Positions 34,146 to 41,676 of a DNA stretch of 64,000 bases are shown one piece after another. Each line of letters begins with the position of its first letter. Position 1 is the first letter of the stretch. This DNA is from Rikenella sp031549665 (lineage in GTDB: Bacteria; Bacteroidota; Bacteroidia; Bacteroidales; Rikenellaceae), in assembly GCA_031549665.1 (NCBI GenBank), contig JAVBPJ010000002.1, forward strand, positions 124,001 to 188,000, written 5' to 3'. The notes beneath the pieces are model-generated. The model searched no databases and had not been told where the DNA came from. It saw only the letters and a program-made list of their open reading frames with translations. Position numbers and translations under genes: made by a program.

Positions 34146-35585
34146 ATGAAACACGCCTCCCATTGGGCCGCCCTTGCGTTGGCCGCCCTGCCCGCCGTTG
34201 CCGCTTCGAAAAGCAAACCCGCTCCGGCCGCCGCTCCCGCCGAACAATCCGCCCGCCCGAATGTGCTGTTTATTTTGACCGACGACCTCGGCATCGGTGA
34301 CATCGGGCCCTACGGGCAGCGGCAGATACCCACCCCCAACCTCGACTCGCTGGCCGCTCACGGCATGCAGTTCATGCAACATTACAGCGGATCGACTGTC
34401 TCCGCCCCCTCGCGCGCGGTGCTTCTGACGGGCAAGCACACCGGCCACGCAGCCATTCGCGGCAACGCCGGAGAGCGGGCTCCCGACGGCCAAAGCTACG
34501 ACTATTCGTTGCCGGCCGAAGAGGTAACCCTCGCCGAAATCTTTAAGCAACGCGGCTATGCCACCGCCTGTACCGGCAAGTGGGGAATGGGCGGATACTC
34601 CCGGCCGGGCGGCGCAGGGAATCAGGGATTCGATTATTTCTTCGGCCACCAGACCCAGGGGGACGCCCACTTCGCCTACCCCAAAAAACTCTACGAAAAC
34701 GGAACGAAGATCGAACTGGACGGCACCCGCTACGCCGACGAGCTGATTATCCAAAAGGCGCTCGACTTCCTTGACCGCACGGCCCGTCCGGACGGCCAGC
34801 CTTTCTTTCTGTACTACACCACCCAGTTGCCCCACGCCGAGATGGTGATCCCGCGCGAGGAGGTGGCCCCCTTCGAGGGCCGCTGGGCCGAGACCCCCTA
34901 CCCGGGGAACGGACACTACGGAGCGCAGCCCGCCCCGCGCGCGGCCTTTGCGGCCCTTGTCGCCCGGATCGACAACAGCGTAGGCCGCCTGGTGGCCAAG
35001 TTGCGCGAAAAAGGGGTGTTGGACAACACGATCATCGTCTTCAGCTCCGACAACGGCGCCCACGTCGAGGGGGGGCAGGATCCCGCCTTCTTCAACAGCA
35101 ATTCGCTCTACCGCGGCACCAAGCGCGACCTCTACGAGGGGGGTGTCCGCACGCCGTTTTTGGTGAGTTGGCCCGGCCACATCGCCGCCGGATCGGTCAG
35201 CTACCACGTGTCGGCCTTCTGGGACTTCATGCCCACCGTGTGCGACATCCTGAAACTGCCCGTCCCCGAGGGGACCGACGGCATCTCGATGCTGCCCGAA
35301 TGGACAGGCTGCGGAGAACAGCCCAGGCACGACTACCTCTACTTCGAATTCCATGAAGAGGGCGGGAAACAGTCCGTTTTGAAGGAGAACTGGAAGCTGA
35401 TCCGCCTGAACGCCCAAACCCCGGCAAAGATCCGGTACGAACTCTACAACCTGTCGGCCGACCCGAAAGAGTTGCGCGACGTGAGCGCCGAGTATCCCTG
35501 GAGAGTGCAGGAGCTGCGCGCCATCATGGACAAGGCCCGCACGCCGAACCGTGTGTGGAATTTTCCTCCGGCGCCCCAACAATAG
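34146..35585 (+). CDS. Sulfatase (type I, Ser-type active site), secreted
   Basis: 479 residues, signal peptide then Ala/Pro/Lys linker to about 36. Alkaline-phosphatase-fold sulfatase: NVLFILTDDLG with metal ligands Asp46/Asp47, then STVSAPSRAVLLTG where Ser86-Ala-Pro-Ser-Arg90 is the maturation motif SxPSR. A serine here means formylglycine must be made by an anaerobic sulfatase-maturating radical SAM enzyme, which is not in this window. Further motifs: TGKWGMGG, SSDNGAH, KRDLYEGGVRTP. Hydrolyses sulfate esters, probably on host glycans; substrate not inferable. First gene of an operon with wbqC-like, ispG and mrp. Confidence 0.92.
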   Translation: MKHASHWAALALAALPAVAASKSKPAPAAAPAEQSARPNVLFILTDDLGIGDIGPYGQRQIPTPNLDSLAAHGMQFMQHYSGSTVSAPSRAVLLTGKHTGHAAIRGNAGERAPDGQSYDYSLPAEEVTLAEIFKQRGYATACTGKWGMGGYSRPGGAGNQGFDYFFGHQTQGDAHFAYPKKLYENGTKIELDGTRYADELIIQKALDFLDRTARPDGQPFFLYYTTQLPHAEMVIPREEVAPFEGRWAETPYPGNGHYGAQPAPRAAFAALVARIDNSVGRLVAKLREKGVLDNTIIVFSSDNGAHVEGGQDPAFFNSNSLYRGTKRDLYEGGVRTPFLVSWPGHIAAGSVSYHVSAFWDFMPTVCDILKLPVPEGTDGISMLPEWTGCGEQPRHDYLYFEFHEEGGKQSVLKENWKLIRLNAQTPAKIRYELYNLSADPKELRDVSAEYPWRVQELRAIMDKARTPNRVWNFPPAPQQ

Positions 35586-36216
35586 TCGGCCCGTTTTGGT
35601 ACTCTCGACCGCCTACCTGGGGAATATCCACTACTTCTCGAAGCTGATTCGGGGAGCGGCCGTCGAGGCGCACGAACATTTTCAGAAACAGACCTTCCGA
35701 AACCGCGCCCAGATCATGACGGCCCAGGGAGTCCGCGAACTGGTGGTGCCGGTGGTGTGGAAGCACCACGCCAAAATGCCCATCCGCACGGTGCGGGTCG
35801 ACAACTCCCTGCCCTGGCAGCGCAACCATTGGCGCAGCCTGCGCACGGCCTACGCCTCGGCACCCTACTTCGACCACTACGCCCCTCGCCTCGAGGCGCT
35901 TTACGCCCTCCCTGCCGAGCTTTTGTTCGACTGGAACGCGCAGTTGACCCAATCGCTGCTGGAGTGGATGGGTTTTGACACACAGCCCGCCACGACCGGG
36001 CAATACCAAAAAGAACTGCCGCCCGACGAGGACTTCCGGACATCGATCACTCCCCGCGCCCGCCTGCAGCGTCCAGACGCATCCTTCACCGCTCCGCGCT
36101 ACTACCAGGTGTTCGAAGAACAACAGCCCTTTGCCCCCAACCTTTCGGTGATCGACCTGCTCTTTTGCGAGGGCCCCGCCGCCGCCGACCACATCCGAAA
36201 CGCCATCCGTCGATGA
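35551..36216 (+). CDS. WbqC-like family protein
   Basis: 221 residues from GTG 35551, or 206 from TTG 35596, which starts right at the family's LSTAYLGNIHYFSKL motif; the upstream part overlaps the sulfatase gene by 35 bases. PWQRNHWRSLRTAYASAPYFDHY is the second characteristic block. WbqC proteins occur in some O-antigen gene clusters and widely in Bacteroidota, but activity is not established. The 3' end overlaps ispG as ATGA (36213-36216). Start codon uncertain. Confidence 0.78.
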   Translation: MCGIFLRRPNNSRPVLVLSTAYLGNIHYFSKLIRGAAVEAHEHFQKQTFRNRAQIMTAQGVRELVVPVVWKHHAKMPIRTVRVDNSLPWQRNHWRSLRTAYASAPYFDHYAPRLEALYALPAELLFDWNAQLTQSLLEWMGFDTQPATTGQYQKELPPDEDFRTSITPRARLQRPDASFTAPRYYQVFEEQQPFAPNLSVIDLLFCEGPAAADHIRNAIRR

Positions 36217-37952
36217 AACCCTACTGCCCCGACCCGTTCAACTACCGCCGCCGCCCCTCGTCCCCCGTGGATATCGGGGGCAGGGTCGTCGTTGGCGGCG
36301 ACCGGCCGATACTCGTCCAGTCGATGACCACCACCTCGACCCTCGATACGGAAGCTTCGGCCCAACAAGTACTTCGTGTGGCCGCCGCCGGAGCGGGTCT
36401 GGTCCGCTTGACGGCCCAGGGCCGCCCCGAAGCCGAAAAATTGGCCGAAATCCGTGGCCGGATCGAAGCCGCCGGATGCACGGTTCCGCTGGTCGCCGAC
36501 ATCCATTTTAATCCGCAGGCGGCCCTGGTGGCGGCCCGCACGGTGAGCAAGGTGCGGATCAATCCGGGCAATTTTGTCGACAAACGGGCCACGCTCACCG
36601 GCGTGGAGTACAGCGAGGCACAGTATGCCGAAGAACTGGAACGCTTGCGCGAGGCGTTGACGGCCCTGCTTGCGGTGTGCCGGCAACACGGCACTGCGCT
36701 GCGGATCGGCGTGAATCACGGATCGCTCTCCGACCGCATCCTTTCGCGCTACGGCGATACGCCCGCGGGCATGGTCGAGTCGGCGATGGAATTTTTGCGG
36801 GTTTGCCGCGGCGAGGGATTCGACCGCGTGGTCGTCTCCATGAAATCGAGCAACACGCGCGTGATGGTCGAGGCAAACCGCCTGCTGGCCGCGCGGATGG
36901 AGCAGGAGGGAATGAGCTACCCGATCCACCTGGGAGTAACCGAAGCTGGCGAGGGGGAGGAAGGAAGGATTCGATCGGCCGTGGGCATCGGGTCGCTGCT
37001 GGCCGACGGCATCGGCGACACGATCCGCGTTTCGCTCACCGAACCCCCTGAAAACGAAATAGTTCCGGCGAAACTTTTGGCCGATTACTTTGCCGATCGC
37101 GCGGGGCATCGTCCCGTGCGCCTGGCCTGCGAGCCCCTGCCGTACGACCCGTTTTGCTACGCCCGCCGACCCTCGCGCGAGGTTGCCTGCGGCGGCATCC
37201 GGGTGGGCGGAGCGGCTCCGGTGGCGGTGATCGCGCAAGGAGGCGACCTGTCGCCCGAGGAGGAGGCGGTAGTCGCTCCGCCCGAGGCGATGCAGGGCCG
37301 ATCCGGCTGGATCGCCTGCACGTTCGACCAAATGGACGCCCCGTTTTTGGCATGGCTTGCGCACCATCCCGACCGGGTGCTGGTGCTTTCGAGCGACAAC
37401 CGCCATTGGGTCGGCGAATTGCGGGCCTGTTTTGTGCAACTGATGCGAAACGGACTCCCGAATCCCGCCATCATCCGCCGCCGCTACACGGAACCTGTCG
37501 CCGAGGCGTTGCAAATCCATGCCGCCGCCGATTTCGGCGCGCTGCTTATCGACGGTTTCGGCGACGGGGTGTGGATAGAAAACGCTCCGGCTGGCACACC
37601 GACGCCCCAGGTCGATCTGGCGGTCCTTTCGCTGGCCATCCTGCAGGCCGCCCGCCGACGGATCACCGCCACCGACATCATCTCCTGTCCGGGCTGCGGC
37701 CGTACTCTGTTCGATTTGCAACAGACGGCCCGCGCGGTGAAAGCCCGTTTCGCAGGCCGTCCGGGGTTGAAAATCGCCGTGATGGGCTGTATTGTGAACG
37801 GCCCGGGCGAAATGGCCGATGCCGACTACGGTTACGTGGGGGCGGGGCCGGGGCGGGTAACCCTTTACCGCGGGCGCGAGGTGGTGGAGCGCAACATCCC
37901 CGAATCCGAAGCCCTCGACCGACTGGAACAACTAATCAATCGAGATCGATGA
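36213..37952 (+). CDS. ispG: 4-hydroxy-3-methylbut-2-enyl diphosphate synthase, long form
   Basis: 579 residues, the three-domain plant/Chlamydia/Bacteroidota form with a central insertion absent from E. coli IspG. N-terminal TIM barrel (PILVQSMTTTSTLD, ADIHFNPQAA, KVRINPGNF), insertion about 280-400, and C-terminal 4Fe-4S domain with ligands Cys492, Cys495 (CPGCGRTLFDLQQ), Cys526 and Glu533 (MGCIVNGPGEMADADYG). Converts MEcPP to HMBPP in the non-mevalonate isoprenoid pathway. Overlaps wbqC and mrp with ATGA junctions; Mrp, an Fe-S carrier-type ATPase, is a sensible partner. Confidence 0.96.
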   Translation: MKPYCPDPFNYRRRPSSPVDIGGRVVVGGDRPILVQSMTTTSTLDTEASAQQVLRVAAAGAGLVRLTAQGRPEAEKLAEIRGRIEAAGCTVPLVADIHFNPQAALVAARTVSKVRINPGNFVDKRATLTGVEYSEAQYAEELERLREALTALLAVCRQHGTALRIGVNHGSLSDRILSRYGDTPAGMVESAMEFLRVCRGEGFDRVVVSMKSSNTRVMVEANRLLAARMEQEGMSYPIHLGVTEAGEGEEGRIRSAVGIGSLLADGIGDTIRVSLTEPPENEIVPAKLLADYFADRAGHRPVRLACEPLPYDPFCYARRPSREVACGGIRVGGAAPVAVIAQGGDLSPEEEAVVAPPEAMQGRSGWIACTFDQMDAPFLAWLAHHPDRVLVLSSDNRHWVGELRACFVQLMRNGLPNPAIIRRRYTEPVAEALQIHAAADFGALLIDGFGDGVWIENAPAGTPTPQVDLAVLSLAILQAARRRITATDIISCPGCGRTLFDLQQTARAVKARFAGRPGLKIAVMGCIVNGPGEMADADYGYVGAGPGRVTLYRGREVVERNIPESEALDRLEQLINRDR

Positions 37953-38998
37953 AAACAACCGAGGAACTGATCGAACTGCTCAAAACCATCGAACACCCCG
38001 AGCAGGGGCGCGACATTGTGTCGATGGACATGGTGCATGGCCTGACGGTGGATGGGCAGGGAGCCGTCCGCCTGACCCTGCGGATGACCAAACCGCACGA
38101 CCCCGTTGCGGGATCGCTCCGCCGCGCGGTGGAGAGGGTGTTGGCCGATGCGACGGGCATGGCTCCGACGGTCATTGTGAGCGAACCGGCTCCGGCCGGC
38201 GCCGCCCGGAAAACCCCGCAGGAAAAAACGCCCAAAACGATCCGCTTTACCCTGGCCGTCGCCTCGGGCAAGGGGGGCGTGGGCAAAAGCACCGTGGCGG
38301 CCAACCTGGCCATTGCGCTGGTCGAACAGGGCTACCGCGTGGGGTTGCTCGACGCCGATATTTACGGCCCTTCGGCGCCCAAAATGTTTGGGCTGGAGTA
38401 CTACAAGCCCGTTGCCTCGGGCGAAGAGGGAGCCTCGCCCGAAACCATCGCCCCGGCCCTGAGCCACGGGGTGAAGGTGATGTCCATCGGGTTTTTCATC
38501 TCGCCCTCGGATGCGCTCATCTGGCGCGGGCCGATGGCCACCGGTGCGCTGCGGCAACTGATCCACCAGACCGACTGGGGCGAACTGGACTTTCTGCTGA
38601 TCGACCTGCCGCCCGGCACCGGGGACGTGCATTTGACCCTGGTGGACGAGGTAAAGCTCTCGGGGGCGCTGATCGTCAGCACGCCGCAACAGGTGGCCAC
38701 GCTCGACGTGGTGCGCGGCATAGCCATGTTCCGCAACCAGCACGTCGGAGTTCCGATCGTCGGGATTGTCGAAAACATGGCGTGGTTTACTCCGGCCGAA
38801 CTGCCCAACAACCGCTATTTCATCTTCGGTCGGGGCAATGTCGAGGCGGTGGCCCGTCAGGAACAGATTCCGCTCCTGGCCCGCATTCCGCTGGTGCAGT
38901 CGGTGGCCGAGGGGTCGGACGAGGGCAACCCCGAACCGCCGCTCGAACCGTTCCGCGAGCTGGCGCAAAAGATTGCGGCGCTGCTTCCCGCCGAATAA
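37949..38998 (+). CDS. Mrp/ApbC-type Fe-S cluster carrier ATPase
   Basis: 349 residues: N-terminal MIP18/DUF59 domain (about 1-85) and P-loop MinD-like domain with the deviant Walker A GKGGVGKS (107-114), IDLPPGTGDVHL and GIVENMAWF. The CxxC that bridges a 4Fe-4S cluster in many Mrp proteins is absent: after ENMAW it reads FTPAELPNN. I know this variant from other Bacteroidota. Probably delivers clusters to targets such as IspG, whose gene overlaps by 4 bases (ATGA). Confidence 0.92.
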   Translation: MKTTEELIELLKTIEHPEQGRDIVSMDMVHGLTVDGQGAVRLTLRMTKPHDPVAGSLRRAVERVLADATGMAPTVIVSEPAPAGAARKTPQEKTPKTIRFTLAVASGKGGVGKSTVAANLAIALVEQGYRVGLLDADIYGPSAPKMFGLEYYKPVASGEEGASPETIAPALSHGVKVMSIGFFISPSDALIWRGPMATGALRQLIHQTDWGELDFLLIDLPPGTGDVHLTLVDEVKLSGALIVSTPQQVATLDVVRGIAMFRNQHVGVPIVGIVENMAWFTPAELPNNRYFIFGRGNVEAVARQEQIPLLARIPLVQSVAEGSDEGNPEPPLEPFRELAQKIAALLPAE

Positions 38999-39044
38999 TC
39001 GAATCGGGCGGAGAGAAGCAACCTCGCGCAACGGGAACTTTGGA

Positions 39045-39085
39045 AACAGCAGCGGGGAGGCCCATCAGGCCTCCCCGCTGCTGTT
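39045..39085. terminator. Bidirectional hairpin between mrp and rng
   Basis: Perfect 17-bp stem (39045-39061 with 39069-39085), 7-base loop, between convergent genes. T runs on either side are poor, so it may be partly rho-dependent or serve as an mRNA 3' end stabiliser. Confidence 0.65.
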
Positions 39086-39175
39086 CGTCGGGACAACGCG
39101 GTTGCGAAATCGGTGGGATTGCCGTTCGGGCGACTTTCGCCCCCTCTTCGCTCCCTCTCTTCGCCGGCCGGAGAA

Positions 39176-40717
39176 TTAAATCCCCTCGCCCAGGTTGTTG
39201 TAAAATTTGTATTCGATCATGCCGAACGAGTCGTTGGGAATGATCTTCAGGACGCATCCGTACTTGAGCGACCAACGCAATCGCCTGCTGATCAACCCGC
39301 GGCAAAGGTATGCGGCCACGTAGGGGTGGAGGTGGATTTTCAGGAATTTGTAGTGCTTTTCGCGGACGTAGTAGGCGATCTGGTTCTCGATCTGCGCATC
39401 GAACAGCACCGAGGGGGCGATCTCGCCGGTTCCGTGGCAGGTGGGGCATTTTTCGTTGATGACGATCTGCGTTTCGGGACGCACCCGCTGGCGTGTGATC
39501 TGCATCAGCCCGAATTTCGACAACGGAAGGATGTTGTGCTTGGCGCGGTCGGCGGCCATGGCGTCGCGCATGGCGGCGTAGACGGCGTTGCGGTTTTTGG
39601 GGTCGTGCAGGTCGATGAAGTCGATCACGATGATCCCGCCCATGTCCTTCAGCCGCAGTTGGCGTGCGATTTCGGGAACGGCGTTCAGGTTGCACTCCAG
39701 CGCGTTGGTCTCCTGCGATTCGTCGCTCTTGGCGCGTTTGCCGCTGTTGACGTCGATCACGTGCAGGGCTTCGGTGTGTTCGACGATCAGGTAGGCTCCC
39801 CGTTTGAAAACCACGGTGCGGCCGAAGAGTTGCTTGATCTGCTTGGTAACGTCGAACTGGTCGAAAATGGGAATGTTCCCTTTGTAGAACTTGACGATGC
39901 GTTCGGCCTCGGGGGCAATGGCTGAAATGTAGTCTTTGACCTCGTGGTAGATCTGTTCGCTGTCGACGTGGATGTGGGTGAACGAGTCGCTGAGCAGGTC
40001 GCGCAGGATGGTGGTGGTGCGCCGCTCTTCGCTTAGCAGCAGGGCCGGGGCCTGAGCGTGTTGCAGGGCGGCCAGGGCCGTTTCCCACTTGCCTACCAGG
40101 TTGAGGATGTCTGCCTCGATATCTTCGTGCGACTTGCCCTCGGCGGCGGTGCGCACAATGGCTCCGTAGTTGCGCGGAAGGATTCCTTCCACCACTTGCC
40201 GAAGCCGTTTGCGCTCTTCGTTCGAGCGGATTTTTTGGGAGATGTGTACCTTGTTCGACAGGGGGATCAGCACCAGGTGCCGTCCGGCGATGGAGATGTC
40301 GCTGGTTACGCGCGGCCCTTTGGTCGAAATGGGTTCCTTGGCGATCTGCACCAGGATGTTTTGCCCGGCCTGCAGCACGTTTCCGATACGCCCCTCTTTT
40401 CCGAGTTCTTTCTGGAAATGGAGTTGCGAGGTGTTGACGGCCTGGCGTTTGTTGGCAACGCTTTTGGTCAGTTCGTTCAGGGTGGGAAAGGCCGTGCCGA
40501 GGTCGAGGTAGTGGAGGAAGGCATCTTTCTGGTAGCCCACATCGACGAACGCGGCGTTGAGGCCGCCCATTACTTTGCGGACTTTACCGAGGTAGATGTC
40601 TCCGACCGTGAAGCCGCTCTTGGCTTTTTCTCTATTGAGTTCAACGAGCTGGCTGTCTTCGAGCAGTGCGATCTCGATTTCGTTCGAGCCAGCGTGAATG
40701 ATGAGTTCTTTGGTCAT
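39176..40717 (-). CDS. rng: Ribonuclease G (RNase E/G family)
   Basis: 513 residues. N-terminal S1 domain (FTVGDIYLGKVRKVMGGLNAAFVDVGYQKDAF is split here: GDIYLGKVRKVMGGLNAAFV), the RNase H-like and DNase I-like core with HVIDVNSGK and GGIIVIDFIDLHD (Mg-binding aspartates), and the Zn-link CPTCHGTG near residue 410. No long C-terminal scaffold, so RNase G rather than RNase E. Processes 5S/16S rRNA and mRNAs. A conserved hairpin lies in its 5' region (40900-40938). Confidence 0.94.
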   Translation of the reverse strand: MTKELIIHAGSNEIEIALLEDSQLVELNREKAKSGFTVGDIYLGKVRKVMGGLNAAFVDVGYQKDAFLHYLDLGTAFPTLNELTKSVANKRQAVNTSQLHFQKELGKEGRIGNVLQAGQNILVQIAKEPISTKGPRVTSDISIAGRHLVLIPLSNKVHISQKIRSNEERKRLRQVVEGILPRNYGAIVRTAAEGKSHEDIEADILNLVGKWETALAALQHAQAPALLLSEERRTTTILRDLLSDSFTHIHVDSEQIYHEVKDYISAIAPEAERIVKFYKGNIPIFDQFDVTKQIKQLFGRTVVFKRGAYLIVEHTEALHVIDVNSGKRAKSDESQETNALECNLNAVPEIARQLRLKDMGGIIVIDFIDLHDPKNRNAVYAAMRDAMAADRAKHNILPLSKFGLMQITRQRVRPETQIVINEKCPTCHGTGEIAPSVLFDAQIENQIAYYVREKHYKFLKIHLHPYVAAYLCRGLISRRLRWSLKYGCVLKIIPNDSFGMIEYKFYNNLGEGI

Positions 40718-40899
40718 TATGTATGTCGTTGCCTCGCGTTCGAGGCATTTTAACGGGTGTTCGACATGGCGGGCGGAGCCTCTGCGGCAATCCCCGGCAA
40801 CCGTCTCCCCCCTCCGTGTCCGCCGGCGATCCCCTCCTAAGGGCCGGCGTGGGTATCGGTTGTCGATCTGTTCGAATCCGTTGGTTGATATTTAGAACG

Positions 40900-40938
40900 G
40901 CAAAAACCTAAAGACTACGGAAGCCTTTAGGTTTTGCC
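40900..40938 (-). terminator. Hairpin between the bS22-like gene and rng
   Basis: Stem GCAAAAACCTAAAG (40900-40913) with CTTTAGGTTTTGC (40925-40937), one bulged A, 11-base loop. On the minus strand the 3' arm ends in TTTTTGC, terminator-like. May end the HU-bS22 transcript or act as an attenuator or RNase target ahead of rng. Confidence 0.5.
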
Positions 40939-41012
40939 TGTGTGCGATGTGCCGCAACGCCGCGGTGCTTTCCTGCGAAAGGCGCGGTTGTACGGCGATC
41001 AACCCACCCGCC

Positions 41013-41105
41013 CTATTTTTTCTTTTTATGGCGGTTCTTGCGAAGACGTTTCTTGCGCTTGTGGGTCGAAATTTTATGGCGTTTTCTCTTTTTTCCGCTG
41101 GGCAT
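41013..41105 (-). CDS. 30-residue AURKAIP1/COX24-type ribosomal protein (bS22-like)
   Basis: Thirty codons, from the ATG (complement 41103-41105) to TAG: PSGKKRKRHKISTHK then RKKRLRKNRHKKKK. More than half Lys/Arg. This matches the tiny proteins annotated in Bacteroidota as AURKAIP1/COX24 domain-containing, homologous to mitochondrial mS38 and mycobacterial bS22, which lie near the decoding centre of the small subunit. It is 28 bases after the HU gene's stop and likely cotranscribed. Easily missed by size-filtered gene callers. Confidence 0.82.
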   Translation of the reverse strand: MPSGKKRKRHKISTHKRKKRLRKNRHKKKK

Positions 41106-41133
41106 GGCGCTTAGGAATTAGGGGTTCTACAAT

Positions 41134-41424
41134 CTATTTTTTGGTCGATTTCGCTTTCACCTCGAGCGCAAAGGTTTTCGAGGGCTTGAAAGCGGGAATA
41201 TTGTGTGCGGGAATGGTGATGGTGGTGTTCTTCGAGATGTTGCGGGCCACCTTTTTCGCACGGTGTTTGATTACGAAGCTTCCGAAGCCGCGCAGGTATA
41301 CGTTGTTGCCTGCGATCATCGAATCTTTGATGCTTTCCATCAAGGATTCAACAACTTGCTGTACTTGTACTTTTTCGATGCCGGTGCTTTTCGCAATTTC
41401 GTTTACGATGTCTGCCTTTGTCAT
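41134..41424 (-). CDS. HU-family DNA-binding protein
   Basis: 96 residues: TKADIVNEIAKSTGIEK helix pair, then VYLRGFGSFVIKHRAKKVARN and IPAHNIPAFKPSKTF beta arms that wrap the minor groove. A nucleoid protein of HU/IHF type. ATG 41424 is the family start; upstream ORF extension is not coding-like. The promoter at 41557 gives a leader of about 125 bases, long for this genome. Cotranscribed with the bS22-like gene. Confidence 0.94.
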   Translation of the reverse strand: MTKADIVNEIAKSTGIEKVQVQQVVESLMESIKDSMIAGNNVYLRGFGSFVIKHRAKKVARNISKNTTITIPAHNIPAFKPSKTFALEVKAKSTKK

Positions 41425-41556
41425 AGCCTGATTCGATTTTAGGGATGGTTGTAGGGCTGTTTCTTTGTGCGTTGCCTGTGTTGGCAATCGCGTTTTAACT
41501 CGTCTATTTCCTGAAATCCAGCCGATTGCAGGGTCTTCGGCGGATACAAGGGAGTG

Positions 41557-41584
41557 CAAATATAATGATTTTCTCGACTTACAA
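41557..41584 (-). promoter_or_regulatory. HU promoter
   Basis: Minus strand TATATTTG (41557-41564), TTG at 41582-41584, spacer 17. Full -7 match with a slightly short spacer. Implies a 5' leader of about 125 bases. Confidence 0.55.
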
Positions 41585-41676
41585 GGCCTTAGTGCATGAA
41601 ATTTAGGCCGATACGTGCCGATTTTGTCAAATTTTCCACGTTTCGTGGCCGGGAAAGGGGTTTTTCGGGACGACGA

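Noticed and set aside
34146..35585. Sulfatase as part of a polysaccharide utilisation locus
   Set aside because: No SusC/SusD pair or hybrid two-component system is nearby; its operon partners are ispG and mrp.
40860..40900. GTTCGAATCC, resembling a tRNA T-loop
   Set aside because: Flanking bases do not pair into T, anticodon or acceptor stems on either strand.
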